Shown here one piece after another: positions 25,338-34,960 of a stretch of 64,000 nucleotides of DNA. Under the pieces are notes generated by a model. It worked only from the letters and a program-made list of their open reading frames with translations, did not search any database and had not been told where the DNA came from. Each line of letters begins with the position of its first letter. Position 1 is the stretch's first letter. Location of the stretch: the NCBI GenBank assembly GCA_022592445.1, contig JABYQR010000266.1, positions 1-64,000 of the forward strand. Reading direction: 5' to 3'. The position numbers and the translations under genes are program-made. Source of the DNA: Cytidiella melzeri. Its lineage: Eukaryota > Basidiomycota > Agaricomycetes > Polyporales > Irpicaceae.

Positions 25338-25365
25338 TATTATATTATATTATATTATATTATAT
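25338..25365. repeat. (ATATT)n microsatellite
   Basis: About five to six perfect copies of a 5-bp ATATT unit within the non-coding left part of the Tc1-like element. Confidence 0.8.
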
Positions 25366-25431
25366 AGTTTTAATATATACCCATCATCCAATTTTGCCCA
25401 CTCCTCCTGCAATGCCTCCCACAGCTCCTCC

Positions 25432-26291
25432 TTATTCAACGGTTGCTGCTTGCACGCCTGTAATTTGCGGTCTAGATGGTCCCAGACATTCTCTAGAATT
25501 CTTCATATCTGGTGAATTTGGAGGCCAGGGCAATACAGTGATCTTGTTCTCCTTGAACCAAGCTGTAGCAAGCTTTGACGTGTGCTTTGAATATTGGAAC
25601 ATGATCCCTCGGCAGGTCACATTCTGGTCTGCCAATGTGCCCAGAAGAGACTCTGATAGGATGGAGCAGTAAAGCTTTGCATCCATCTTCTCATCAATGC
25701 GGTGTAGCCTTCCTTTCCCCTTCAAAGTGATGCATCCCCACACCAGTGCTTCACTGTCTTCTGCACATTCTGGTCCAAAAACTCCTCGCCCTGTCTTCTT
25801 CAGCAGTATTCCCTCCCATCTGAGCCAAAATAATTAAATTTGGACTCATCTGAGAACACCATTACCCCCCACTCTTTTTGCCCCCATCTAGTTGCATGTC
25901 CAGCCCACCACTTGCACTTCTTCTTATGAGCTACAGACAGAAACGGCTTTCGCCGACGCACATCACCCTTCAGCTCAATCTTTGCAAGGTTGTTTCACAT
26001 TGTTTGGGCAGCCACTTGTGGGAATGCCTTGCGCTGCACGTCTGTAGTGTTGCGGGCCTCTTGTCGTGCCAGGAGTAAAGAGGTGTGACGGAGATTGCAG
26101 TCTTGTAGAATGCAAGGGCAACCTGTCTTGGGCTTGTTTGCATAGGAATTGGGATTGTGGGATAGGTTTTGGATGGTGCGATAGATGATGGACCAGTGGA
26201 CAGGGACTTTCTTGTGAATGTCAGCCACACTGACGCCTTCATTGTGCAGAGTCCAAATTCGGGCCTTTTTGGTAGGGGTACACTGCACCAT
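25432..26291 (-). pseudogene. Broken Tc1/mariner transposase
   Basis: Read from 26291 down, the N-terminus (MVQCTPTKKARIWTLHNEGV then SVADIHKKVPVHWSIIYRTI) is a helix-turn-helix DNA-binding region. An in-frame TGA at about 25993 is followed by NNLAKIELKGDVRRRKPFLS and the first catalytic Asp in MVFSDESKFNYFGSDGREY. A frame change near 25740 leads to WGCITLKGKGRLHRIDEKMD and WFKENKITVLPWPPNSPDM. The second catalytic region, normally FQQDN-P-HTS, is damaged (MFQYSKHTSK, lacking the Asp), and the final PDLNPIEN-like motif has also decayed. The protein cannot be functional as it stands. Confidence 0.85.
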
Positions 26292-26992
26292 ATGTGTGGT
26301 CTAGAGTTGGGAGAGTGGGTGGTATGGAAAAAAGCACGAGAGTGGTGAAGTGGAAAGATCAAAAAACAAAACAAACCCAAATAGTGGTTGTGCGTGTGAT
26401 GGGCGCCTAGTGTCGCAACAGTGCGGATTGTGCACAATGTATTATATACGAGAACGACTCTTTTGATTTCATTGTAGAGCTATTCTATACATGCAATACT
26501 CAATGTGTAAAAAATGATTGAATAAAATAAGCAGTTTTGAGTTCAAACAGAGAGCAAAGAGTTGTGCGCTTGTGGTGTCGCAAGACTTTTTGCTGCTACT
26601 GTACTATCAAAGTCACAATTCTTGGATACCATAAACAGATTGTTATGGGTAGTGCTCTACCTATAGCAAAAATGAGCACACAGGAGTTTTGGTCATGTCG
26701 AGGTTTGTTCAATGGGCGCCCCTCGCAACAACAAGTGTTATTGTTGACAATAACGCCCAATTTTATTCCCAACAGCACTTTCAAATCACTTGTCATGTCT
26801 TGTTTAGGAGAAAACCTACCTATATCTGGGATGTTCAGCTTAAAAAATTGTGCCATAAAAGTATGGGTTTTTTGCTTTCAAAAGGTATGGATTATATGGA
26901 GTATGAGGGGTTTTATGGGTTTTTTTAGCTCGATTTCTCTGCAAACCAAGTTGGTTTGAGCTTACAATGTGTAGTAAGCGCAGGGGTTTTGG

Positions 26993-27205
26993 TGTGCACA
27001 CGGGAGGGGGGCTCACGAATTAAGGAACACAATGTTGTATGAAATAGCTACAAAAGTACAAGGAATTCTTGATTATTTTTGGCAAAACGGATAAGACGGA
27101 AAGGGAATATTGAGACAAGTCATCTGTGCGGAATGACAAAAGGCAGCGCAGCAGGAAACAAACGGATACAAAAAAATTGAGGTGAAAAACCTAAAAATAA
27201 CAACA
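26993..27205 (-). repeat. Putative 3' LTR of a copia-type element
   Basis: On the minus strand a purine tract (gttgaggggggag at about 27206-27218) is followed directly by TGTTG, the arrangement of polypurine tract and 3' LTR in copia elements. The presumed LTR would run to ...TGCACA at 26993, exactly where homology to the MITE is lost. Only one copy is seen, so the boundaries are inferred from the tract, the TG...CA ends and the MITE break. Confidence 0.5.
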
Positions 27206-27255
27206 CTCCCCCCTCAACGAGCAGAGCATGAGAATAAATGTGAGTTGCCTATAAG

Positions 27256-27555
27256 TTATACTCTGGCGGGTCGGTGTGAACGTGCGAACCAATTGTAGTG
27301 AGGAAATCTGTAGCAACCATTGAATAAGCTGCGGGCAAAGTTGTCAAATTGAACTGAGCGGCGGGCTTGTGCCTGTTCCTCACATTCAGGTCTGATGTGA
27401 CCTTCCTTGCCACACTTGTGACAAATGACTCCAGTGTGAAAGCACTGTTTCTTCGGCATAACACGAGTGGCTGCGAAAGCCTGGGCAGTGACGCTGAAAC
27501 ACTGCGATACACCCTGAAACTGATTAACAACCCCAAAGACAACACAACCAACCAC
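27256..27555 (-). pseudogene. Copia-type gag remnant with CCHC zinc knuckle
   Basis: The open frame contains CHKCGKEGHIRPEC, a canonical C-x2-C-x4-H-x4-C zinc knuckle of retrotransposon gag, followed by ~40 residues to a stop. It lies only about 40 bp from the polypurine tract, so protease, integrase and reverse transcriptase are absent, pointing to a large internal deletion. Confidence 0.65.
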
Positions 27556-28802
27556 AAAGTGGCAATAGGAGTGTAAGGGCGTGGGAGTGTGGTAGTGTAA
27601 AAAGTGTGCAAGGTGGTCTTTGGAGTCCTAGTTTAGCTGTGCTGTAAAGAGCGACGAGGTTTTGGATAAAAAAGGGTTTGTATAAATTGAGCTAGGGGGG
27701 CAAAGCACCACGCGTATTGCGGGCAAAGGTGGGAGGCACAGTGAAAGTGAAAGAGGGTTAGCACAAACACAAAGTGAACGCGTGCGAGATACCGAGTCCC
27801 AATGCAAACAGTGAGGAAAGTTGCGGAAAGCCAACACAAACACAATACGCAGTTGCTAATGCAGTTCAAGGTGTTTGCTGTAAAATGCAGTCACAGTGAA
27901 AGTAGGTGCAGTAAGCTCGACACACTGAAGATGAAACGCAGACGCAGTAACACAGTAGAATAACACAGTTAGGAATGAAAGAAACAAAATGAAACCAAAT
28001 GAATTGCAAACAAGGAGTGTATTAACCGGACACAAAGCGCAACATACGACTATGCTAGACCAAAGTCAGTTTGACTTAATTGACTGGTTGCGGGAGCAAT
28101 AGTGAAGGACAACTCCTCCAGAGCAGCGATGCGTGTTACAAGCAAAAGCGTGGCCAACGATGACGTTGGCTGAGCTTGTGAGATTGAACTGGATGAGTTT
28201 GCACTTGTGGTTATCTCATTTGAAGTCAGACGAGAGCCAACAATCTAGAAGCGGCGCGGGTGGGCGGTTGCAGTTGAGCGGAATAAAAGCTGAGCACAGG
28301 GGAATCGGGTCATTGCTCTGCATGTCGCAGTAAGAGCAATTATCAAGTGAGTCCACTACAGAGGCAACGGACAATGCTGGCAAAGGGGATTTAGTGGTGG
28401 ATCTCTCGGAAGAGACTGTAGGCACTACTGAGGGTTCTGGTGGAGGTGTAGGCGCAGGGAGGATGGGGTAACAGCGAAGGACGTCGTGTCACAAGTGATA
28501 AGGACAGCGACTGTCTGGCAAGTGAGGAACTGTTGGACAAAAGCGGCAAACATGAGGCAGGTTGTGAATAGAAGGCGCAGCAGACATAAGCACAGTTGAG
28601 AACGCAGTAGAGCAACACAAAAGACGCTACAGCTTATTGATGCAAAGAGACTCCCTCAATGCAAGCACAAAGTGTAAAGATAGCTCTGAGAAGTGGGGGG
28701 GGGGGATTTGCCATTAAGGAGGACACAGGCTGTGCAAATGGCTGGATACTGACGTGTCTCCGGGCTTAGCCGTTTTCTGGGTGTATCAACACGTGACTTG
28801 TG
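27556..28802. other. Interior of the copia-type relic, no assignable coding sequence
   Basis: This stretch lies between the zinc knuckle and the UBN2 region of the same strand. In an intact copia gag these parts are usually separated by only ~100-200 bp, so 1.25 kb suggests an insertion or rearrangement. Minus-strand frames at 28216-28425 and 28391-28618 resemble nothing recognisable. A run of about ten G occurs at about 28697-28708. Confidence 0.35.
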
Positions 28803-29180
28803 TCAAGAATCCTCCTGCACGATACAGCCAATAAGACTGGCTGAGGTGAGATTGCCATCAGCAGCAATAACAGAAACAAATGTGTCCCAAGATTCCAGTA
28901 ACGTTGATAAGATGCACATTGCGAGATTGTTATTGCCCAATGCAGTAGCAATTCCCTGAACCATGTTATATTCAATCCAGAGACACTTAATGTCTTGGAT
29001 CTTAACTGTGAGATCCTCTGTCTTGTTGATACAGTAACCAAAAAGTTTGTGTCGGATAATGATGCGGGCAACACTGCCCTGGGTAGCAAAAACATTGACC
29101 AAGGCATCAAAAGCGTCCTGTGAAGTTTTGGCGGCCATCACATGCATCATCATATCATTATTGATGCGGAGACGGATCAT
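28803..29180 (-). pseudogene. Copia-type gag polyprotein fragment (UBN2 family)
   Basis: From the ATG at 29180 the frame reads MIRLRINNDMMMHVMAAKTS, QDAFDALVNVFATQGSVARI, IIRHKLFGYCINKTEDL and LGNNNLAMCILSTLLESWDT, then LTSASLIGCIVQED. This matches the gag-polypeptide of copia retrotransposons (UBN2): an 'AKTA-EAWDAL' core, then an 'LL-SLPESY-F' block, then the '-LT--EL---L-EE' end. It ends at a stop at 28803. Linked to the zinc knuckle 1.2 kb downstream on the same strand, it appears to be part of one decayed element. Confidence 0.7.
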
Positions 29181-29186
29181 GGTAAG

Positions 29187-29767
29187 TGTAACAGTAAGGT
29201 TACTACTCACCAGATAAGTTGATAAACTTGGGGATATAGTGTGAGATAGAGAGTAAGGTTGTCTATCAAAGGTGTCACCAATTGCAAATGCCCGTAATAC
29301 AGTCAATTTGTTAACAAAGTCACAGGTACAATTAACTATTTCATGCTATATGATTTATTCAATTTGCTATCAATAACATAATCACTTGTAACCCTGCTCT
29401 TGCAGTTTACCAAATTGTATCTAGATTATTTAACATAGTTCAACACCATTAAGATGAAGACGCATGTCAAACAATCTTGATCTCGATGCTCTACTCCACA
29501 AACTTGTTATAATCCTGTACTCACACCCATTGTTGCAATTCAAACAATACAGCACAGTCCCTCTTCTTTCATGAATGATTGTATGCTCTAGTGAAGACAA
29601 ACTACTAACTTACTATACACTGCTCATTGAAGAAGCCATTCCTAACAAAACTACTTGTCCAGGTTGCTACCAGCAGCAAGTTTACTTACAAATCTGGCTC
29701 AAACAGTGGTATTTCATTCAATCTTCAGGAATTGTGCTTGCCGCTTGCCGGCCTTGCTAACGCTAGT
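29187..29767. repeat. Direct repeat, copy A (possible LTR or Helitron-like relic)
   Basis: About 0.5 kb of AT-rich DNA (core from about 29265) recurs at about 31160-31739 with the same order of blocks: ggtgtcacca, caatacagtc, atgatttattcaat, ctatcaataacataatcact, gacgcatgtcaaacaatct, tttcatgaat and caatcttcaggaattgt. Both copies end with an identical GC-rich hairpin and CTAG (29763-29766; 31735-31738) and then diverge after the T. The minus-strand start of this block (TGTAACAG at 29187) resembles an LTR terminus. Confidence 0.7.
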
Positions 29768-29779
29768 GCTCTGATTGTA

Positions 29780-30260
29780 ACTTCTCCTTAGAGAGCAACT
29801 GATGGTTGTGAAATTTTGTGGACCAATTGAATGCAGCGCTGGCTGCTGATGAAACCATGTCTAGCTGATGTCTGCATTGCCTCACCCCCATCAGAGCTGC
29901 CGCAGGCTATGTTCTGATGTTACCTCCTCCATAGAGAGCAACTAATGCTTGTGAAACTTTGTGCAACAATTCAATGCAGTGCTTGCTGCTGATGCAACCA
30001 TGTACTGTTGATGTCTGAACTGCCTCATCCCCATCAAAATTGCCACAGGCTGTGTTCTGATGGTAACTCTTGTTCTGAGAGCAAATAATAATTATGAAAC
30101 TTTTTGGAACAATCAGATGCAGGGTCACTGCTGATGAAGCCATGTCTTGTTAATGTCTGAACTTCCTCACTCCCATAGGAACTGCTACAGGCTGTGTTCT
30201 GATTGTGACTCCTGCTTAGAGAGCAACTAATGCTTGTGAAACTTTTCTTTTTCATTCTTC
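29780..30260. repeat. Tandem array of a ~143-bp unit, minus-like orientation
   Basis: Landmarks of the type gagagcaactaatgcttgtg recur at about 29791, 29934, 30078 and 30218, a spacing of 140-144 bp. Each unit carries tgcagtg-ttgctgctgatg, ccatgt, gatgtctgaactgcctca and gccacaggctgtgttctgat in the same order. Identity between units looks like roughly 80-90 percent by eye. Confidence 0.8.
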
Positions 30261-30559
30261 AAGAATTGTAACTACAGATCAAAATGTTTTGTACATCAGA
30301 GTTCGTAGCACAGGAGCAACCATAAATGAAAGAAACTCCACAGCGGCTGAGGCAAGATGGTTCTATAGATCTTAGGAGTTTGCAAGGATGTTTTCAGTTA
30401 CTATGAGGACAACAACACTGCCTAGCCCATGCTATGTCCATGACTATAGATTAAGAAGCTCTGTCCATCAAACTCAGTAATATAGAAGTAATCAAAATTG
30501 GAAGCAATTCTACAGGGGCTGAGGGAATATGGTGGTTGCATCACCATAGAGCACTGCCT

Positions 30560-30990
30560 TTGATTCTTCCATACAGTTTCACAACCACCAGTTGCTCTAT
30601 AAGCAGGAGCTACAATCAGAATATAGCCTGCGTCAGCTCTCATGGGGGTGAGGCAATGCAGACATCAGCTAGACATGGTTTCATCAGCAGCCAGCGCTGC
30701 ATTCAATTGGTCCACAAAATTTCACAACCATTAGTTGCTCCCTAAGGAGGAGTTACAATCAGAGCACAGTTTGTGGCAGTTTCAATGGAGATGAGGCAGT
30801 TCTAGTGGGGCTGAGGCAGTTCAGACATTAACAGGACACATTTGCATCACCACAGAGCACTGCCTTTGATTCTTTGACACAGTTTCACAGCCACTAGTGG
30901 CTCTTAAGCAGGAGTTACAATCAGAACACAGCCTGTGGCAGTTTCAATGGAGATGAGGCAGTTCATACCTCAACAGGATATCAAGCCCTT
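30560..30990. repeat. Same ~143-bp unit in opposite orientation
   Basis: The blocks seen at 29780-30260 reappear reverse-complemented: cagtttcacaaccac, gcaggagttacaatcagaac, cagcctgtggcagtttcaat, gatgaggcagttcaga and gcatcaccacagagcactgc. The two arrays could fold back on each other as an imperfect hairpin. Confidence 0.75.
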
Positions 30991-31159
30991 CATTTCTTAA
31001 GTACGCAATTTTCTGTCATCAGCAGTGAACACTGCACAAGATTCATGATAAGATATATGAAGCCCCTTGCCACCATTGGTGACTACCCTCATCAATGTAT
31101 GGCTTGTTTTCCTGCAACCAAACTGATCACTTGCAGTACATTCACTTTATCCCAGATCA

Positions 31160-31739
31160 AGTTGCGCATCAACGGTGTCACCAATAGAAAATGCCCATAA
31201 TACAGTCAATATTCATGACCAGATGGCTTGGCAAGGTACTTACCAGGAACAGAGTTGTTTACTCAGGTTTCTTTTGGTAACAAAGTCACAGGTGCAATTA
31301 ACTGACTCATGCTAGATGATTTATTCAATGTGCTATCAATAACATAATCACTTGCAACCCTGCTCCTGCAGTTTACCAAATTGTATCTAGAATATTTAAC
31401 ATAGTTCAACACCATCAAGAAGAAGACGCATGTCAAACAATCTCTAACTCCATGCTCTACTCCATAAACTTGCACATGTTTTAATTATGTACTCACACCC
31501 ATTGTTGCACTTCAAACAATGCAACACAGTCCCTCTTCTTTCATGAATAATGGTATGTTCCAGTGGAGACAAACCTTCAAATTACTATACATTAATCATT
31601 GAAGAAGCTATTCCCAACAGAATTACTTCTTCAGGCTGCTACATGCGCCAAGTTTACTTACAAATCTGGCTTAAAAAGTAATATTCCATTCAATCTTCAG
31701 GAATTGTACTTGCCGCTTGCCGGCCTTGCTAACGCTAGT
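31160..31739. repeat. Direct repeat, copy B
   Basis: This matches copy A at 29265-29767 block by block but carries an extra ~65 bp segment (attcatgaccagatggcttg ... tcttttggta, about 31203-31275). The shared sequence ends at CTAG/T at 31738-31739. Confidence 0.7.
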
Positions 31740-32050
31740 CAACAACAAAATCACTTGTAACCCTGCTCCTACAGTCAACCACATTTTATCTAGATTATTT
31801 AACATAGTTCAATGCCATTCAAGAAGACGCATGTCAAACAATCTTTATCTCCATGCTCCACGCCACAAACTTGTTTTAATTCTGCTCACACCCATTGTTG
31901 CACTTCAAACAATACAGCACAGTCCATCTCCTTTCATGAATGATGGTGTGCTCCAGTGAAGGCAAACCACCAACTTACTATACAATACTCATTGGAGAAG
32001 CTATTCCCAACAAAATTACTTGTTCAGGCTTCTACCAGCACCAAGTTTTG
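31740..32050. repeat. Direct repeat, partial copy C
   Basis: Immediately after copy B the interior of the repeat starts again (caacaaaatcacttgtaacc onward: gacgcatgtcaaacaatct, tttcatgaatgatgg, aagctattcccaacaaaatt). It breaks off at about 32050, where the left arm of the large inverted repeat begins. Confidence 0.7.
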
Positions 32051-33863
32051 CAATTCCTGAAGAATGAAGAAGAATTGTTCCAGTGTGCTCCAGCACATTG
32101 ATGCCTTTTCAGATGTGACCTTTTTGTCCCCCAAAGTGTGGGAATTTGATGGCAGAATACAGACAGTAACAGTGTCAATAACAAAACAATGAATACAGCT
32201 GATGGCATCACACTGGCCTTGTTATCAGCCCTTTATAACTTGTTATCAGATCACTTTTGCAATCAAAATGCACTTTTTGATTTTTACAGACTGCATATGG
32301 GTACAAACCTGTACATATAATATACCATTGGATAGCCCTGTCTTGTGGCAACATCCTGGTACAAACATCCTGTCAATTGAAGTGGAATTGAGCATGTTAT
32401 GGCCAGTCAACTGAAGAAAGTCATCCAGACTCAGATTCAAACTCCACTCCTGCAGGCAAATGATGTCAAGCTCTGGTCAGGTTGATGTGCAGCAATATAC
32501 AGACATTGCTTGCTCTCTGAACAAGGAATACAATAAGAAGACATAGTGTTGGCTCTGAGCAAGAATTGTAAAAATTCTCAACCCCTACATTCTTGGACAA
32601 TGTCAATTTGTGGCTGCATCAGCAGTGGGTGCTGCATCTGATTGTTCCACAAGTTTCACAACTGTTAATTGCTCTCTAAGCAGGAGTTACAATCAGAACA
32701 CAGCCTGTGGCAGTTCCAATGGGGGTGAGGCAGCTCAGACATCAACAGAACGTGGTTGCATCAGCAGCAAGCACTGCATCAAATTGTTGCACAAAGTTTC
32801 ACAACCATGAGTTGCTCTTTAAGCAGGAGTTTCAATCAGAACACAGCCTGTGGCAGCTATAATGGGGTACTGCCACAGGCTGTGCTCTGATTGTAACTCC
32901 TCCTTAGAAGGCAACTAATGGTTGTGAGTTTTTGGGGACCAATTGAATGCAGTGCTGGCTGCTGATGAAACCATGTCCAGCTAATGTCTGCATTGCCTCA
33001 CCCCCATCAGAGCTGCCACAGGCTATGTTCTGATTTTACCTCCTCCTTAGAGAGCAACTAATGCTTGTGAAACTTTGTGCAACAATTCAATGCAGTGCTT
33101 GCTGCTGATGCAACCATGTACTGTTGATGTCTGAACTGCCTCACCCCATTGGAACTGCCACAGGCTGTGTTCTGATTGTAATTCCTGCTTAGAGAGCAAG
33201 AGCAACTCATAGTTGTGAAACTTTGTGAAACAATCAGATACAGTACTCACTACTAATGCAGCCACAAATTCACATTGTCCAAGAATGTAGGGATTGACAC
33301 TTTGTAGTTAGCATCTAAAGTACTGGTAACTCTTGCTCAGAGCCAATACTATGTGTGGCATGTTGTGGCATGTCTTCTAATTGTATTTCTTGTTCAGAGA
33401 GCAAGCAATGTGTGTAGATTGCTGCACATGCACCTGACCAGGATTTGACATCATTTGCCAGCAGGTGTGGAGTTTGAATCTGAGTCTGGATGACTTTTTT
33501 TAGTAGACTGGCCATAACTTCCTCAATTCCACTTCAATTGACAGGATGTTTGTACCAGGATGTTGTCACAAGATAGGGCTATCCAATGGTGTATTATATG
33601 TACAGATTTGTAACCATTTTCAGTCTGTAAAAATCAAAAGGTGCATTTTGATTGCAAAAGTGATCTGATACAAAGTTATAAAGGGCTGATAACAAGGCCA
33701 GTGTGATGCCATCAGCTGTATTCATTGTTTTGTTATTGACACTGTTACTTTCTGTATTCTGCCAACAAATTCCCACACTTTGGGGGACAAAAAGGTCACA
33801 TCTGAAAAGACATCAATGTGCTGGAGCACACTGGAACAATTCTTCTTCATTCTTCAGGAATTG
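32051..33863. repeat. Large inverted repeat (~0.8-kb arms around ~32,957)
   Basis: The left arm starts caattcctgaagaatgaag at 32051. The right arm ends with its reverse complement, cttcattcttcaggaattg, at 33863. Between them, matching segments include ccagtgtgctccagcacatt, gtccCCCAAAGTGTGGGAAT, cagctgatggcatcacactg and atccaatggt. The inner parts of both arms are units of the 143-bp repeat, also inverted with respect to each other. The arms differ by substitutions and short indels, so the palindrome is not recent or is diverging. Confidence 0.85.
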
Positions 33864-34300
33864 TAATTGCTGCAAATTGCAGCAAACACATGGCACTGCC
33901 AGGTTGTTCAGATTACTGGGTGACATACTCCAGGATATAACTGTGTATGTTTTCTGCCTATCCTCATAAAGTTAGCTGTCATATGCTTCAGCATGCCAGG
34001 CTTTACATTTGCTGCATAGATTGTGATGGGAGATTCAGAGTGGACCCTGATTAACTGACCAACAGGTTGATTCTCCAAAACGCTAGCACAAAATTAACAT
34101 TTCATCATATCTTGAATTGTCAAAAAGCAGCTTACTGTGAACTCTCCTCATGCCCAGTCACAGTCACAGTAGTCCTTATATATCAACCTTCCCAAATCAC
34201 AGCTATCAGCTCATAGCATGTATGGCCAGCTTCTATTGTGTGCTATCACTCTGCAGCAAATTCCAACAAAAAGGGGAACATGAGGATTGTCCTACTGCTA
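33864..34300. other. AT-rich spacer between the inverted repeat and the secreted-protein gene
   Basis: No gene or repeat unit recognised. It probably includes the 3' untranslated region of the minus-strand secreted-protein gene. Confidence 0.35.
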
Positions 34301-34765
34301 CTATTGCTGATACATAAGTGTAGGTAGCCCATGAGTCTGTTCTTCCCCCTCATCCAGAATACTATTGTAATGCTTGACAGCAAACCAATTCCATGCAGCC
34401 TTAACTTCATCTTTTGTATACCCACCCACTGACTTAAATCCACCAACAGGCCCCAGGCGCATATTGGACAAGTCCATCTCGTCATGGACTATCTTTAGCA
34501 GACCGGGCAACCGGTTTTCTTTCTCCAGCCTTTCTACAATCTTCAATGATGATGTCTCGATTTTATAGCTCAAGTCTGTGGGTTTTGGTCTCCACCCTTT
34601 GGTGAAGGGGAAGATGGCTGGGCTGCGGCTTCCCAAGAGGTTGCCAGAGGAAGTGGGGTAGGAGGGCCTTCTACTGCTGTAGCATGGTGCAGCAGACACA
34701 GCTGCCATATGGAATGTGCAGATGACAACAGCAGTATAAAAAATGAAAGAGGTTGAGACCCGCAT
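34301..34765 (-). CDS. Small secreted protein (154 aa, effector-like), family member 1
   Basis: This is a single open frame from the ATG at 34765. It starts with a classical signal peptide: MRVSTSFIFYTAVVICTFHM, then AAVSAA, with predicted cleavage before PCYSSRRPSYP. The mature part of about 128 residues has one Cys, a Ser/Pro-rich beginning, then KGWRPKPTDLSYKIETSSLK, LEKENRLPGLLKIVHDEMDL, GPVGGFKSVGGYTKDEVKAA and WNWFAVKHYNSILDEGEEQT. I recognise no known domain. Upstream on the same strand is a TATA-like acatatacattcaaagccc (about 34955), a leader exon ending agcgctggttg and a probable leader intron (gtaagtacatgg...ctag, about 34877-34818). A paralogous but disrupted gene lies at 55169. 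It sits in repeat-rich DNA. Confidence 0.65.
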   Translation of the reverse strand: MRVSTSFIFYTAVVICTFHMAAVSAAPCYSSRRPSYPTSSGNLLGSRSPAIFPFTKGWRPKPTDLSYKIETSSLKIVERLEKENRLPGLLKIVHDEMDLSNMRLGPVGGFKSVGGYTKDEVKAAWNWFAVKHYNSILDEGEEQTHGLPTLMYQQ

Positions 34766-34817
34766 GGATGATGACAGTATAGGTTGGTGAAGGACAATTG
34801 AAAAGGACTTGGATAGA

Positions 34818-34960
34818 TAGCTAGAACATAAGTTGAGTTACCCAATGTAAGTGAAATGTGGACAACCATGTACTTACCAACCAGCGCTGCAGCCATGAAA
34901 AGACCTGAAGCAATGGAGATGTGTTGAGGTATGAGAATGGCAGTGATGGGCTTTGAATGT
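34818..34960 (-). promoter_or_regulatory. Promoter and leader intron of secreted-protein gene 1
   Basis: On the minus strand a TATA-like acatatacattc is followed ~85 bp later by a leader exon ending ...gcagcgctggttg|gtaagtac, with a 3' splice site ...gttctag|ctatc about 60 bp on. The same layout precedes the paralog at 55169, and a similar exon/donor (gcgctggtcggtaagtac) occurs at 54176-54193. Confidence 0.5.

Larger units (their letters stand above)
24462..26601 (-). mobile_element. Tc1/mariner-family DNA transposon (degenerate)
   Basis: The termini are CAGTATCGGCAAAAAGTCTT on the left and, on the other strand, CAGTAGCAGCAAAAAGTCTT on the right. Both continue GCGACACC, giving an inverted repeat of about 30 bp flanked by TA at 24460-24461 and 26602-26603. 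CAGT ends plus a TA duplication are diagnostic of this superfamily. The transposase remnant lies on the minus strand. The left ~870 bp are non-coding and carry an ATATT microsatellite at about 25338-25365. A stretch near 24725-24840 resembles the end region of another Tc1-like element, so a second insertion may be nested here. Confidence 0.88.
24294..26992. mobile_element. Second MITE copy, split by a Tc1/mariner element and broken at its right end
   Basis: The left end (TACAGTCGAAAGCC...) matches copy 1 at 18652. The interior matches through accgtggaactgtgtca at about 24456, is interrupted by 2.1 kb of Tc1-like DNA, and resumes at 26604 (ctatcaaagtcacaattctt, compare copy 1 at about 18778). 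It then continues with gggtagtgctctacc, gagcacacaggagttttgg and the rest. Homology stops at about 26992 (aggggttttgg), where a copia-type LTR-like end begins. The last ~35 bp of the MITE, including its right terminal repeat, are therefore missing here. Confidence 0.75.

Noticed and set aside
25338..25365. CRISPR-like or regulatory direct repeats
   Set aside because: A plain 5-bp microsatellite in a eukaryotic transposon; CRISPR arrays are not expected in this genome and none is present.
24462..26601. Functional transposase gene
   Set aside because: An in-frame stop, a frame change and loss of the second catalytic Asp show it is inactive.
29780..33265. Small ORFs with recurring peptides (QNTACGSS, SSKHCIELLHKVSQ)
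   Set aside because: The similarity arises from the ~143-bp DNA repeat in both orientations; there is no start, signal or consistent frame indicating a gene family.
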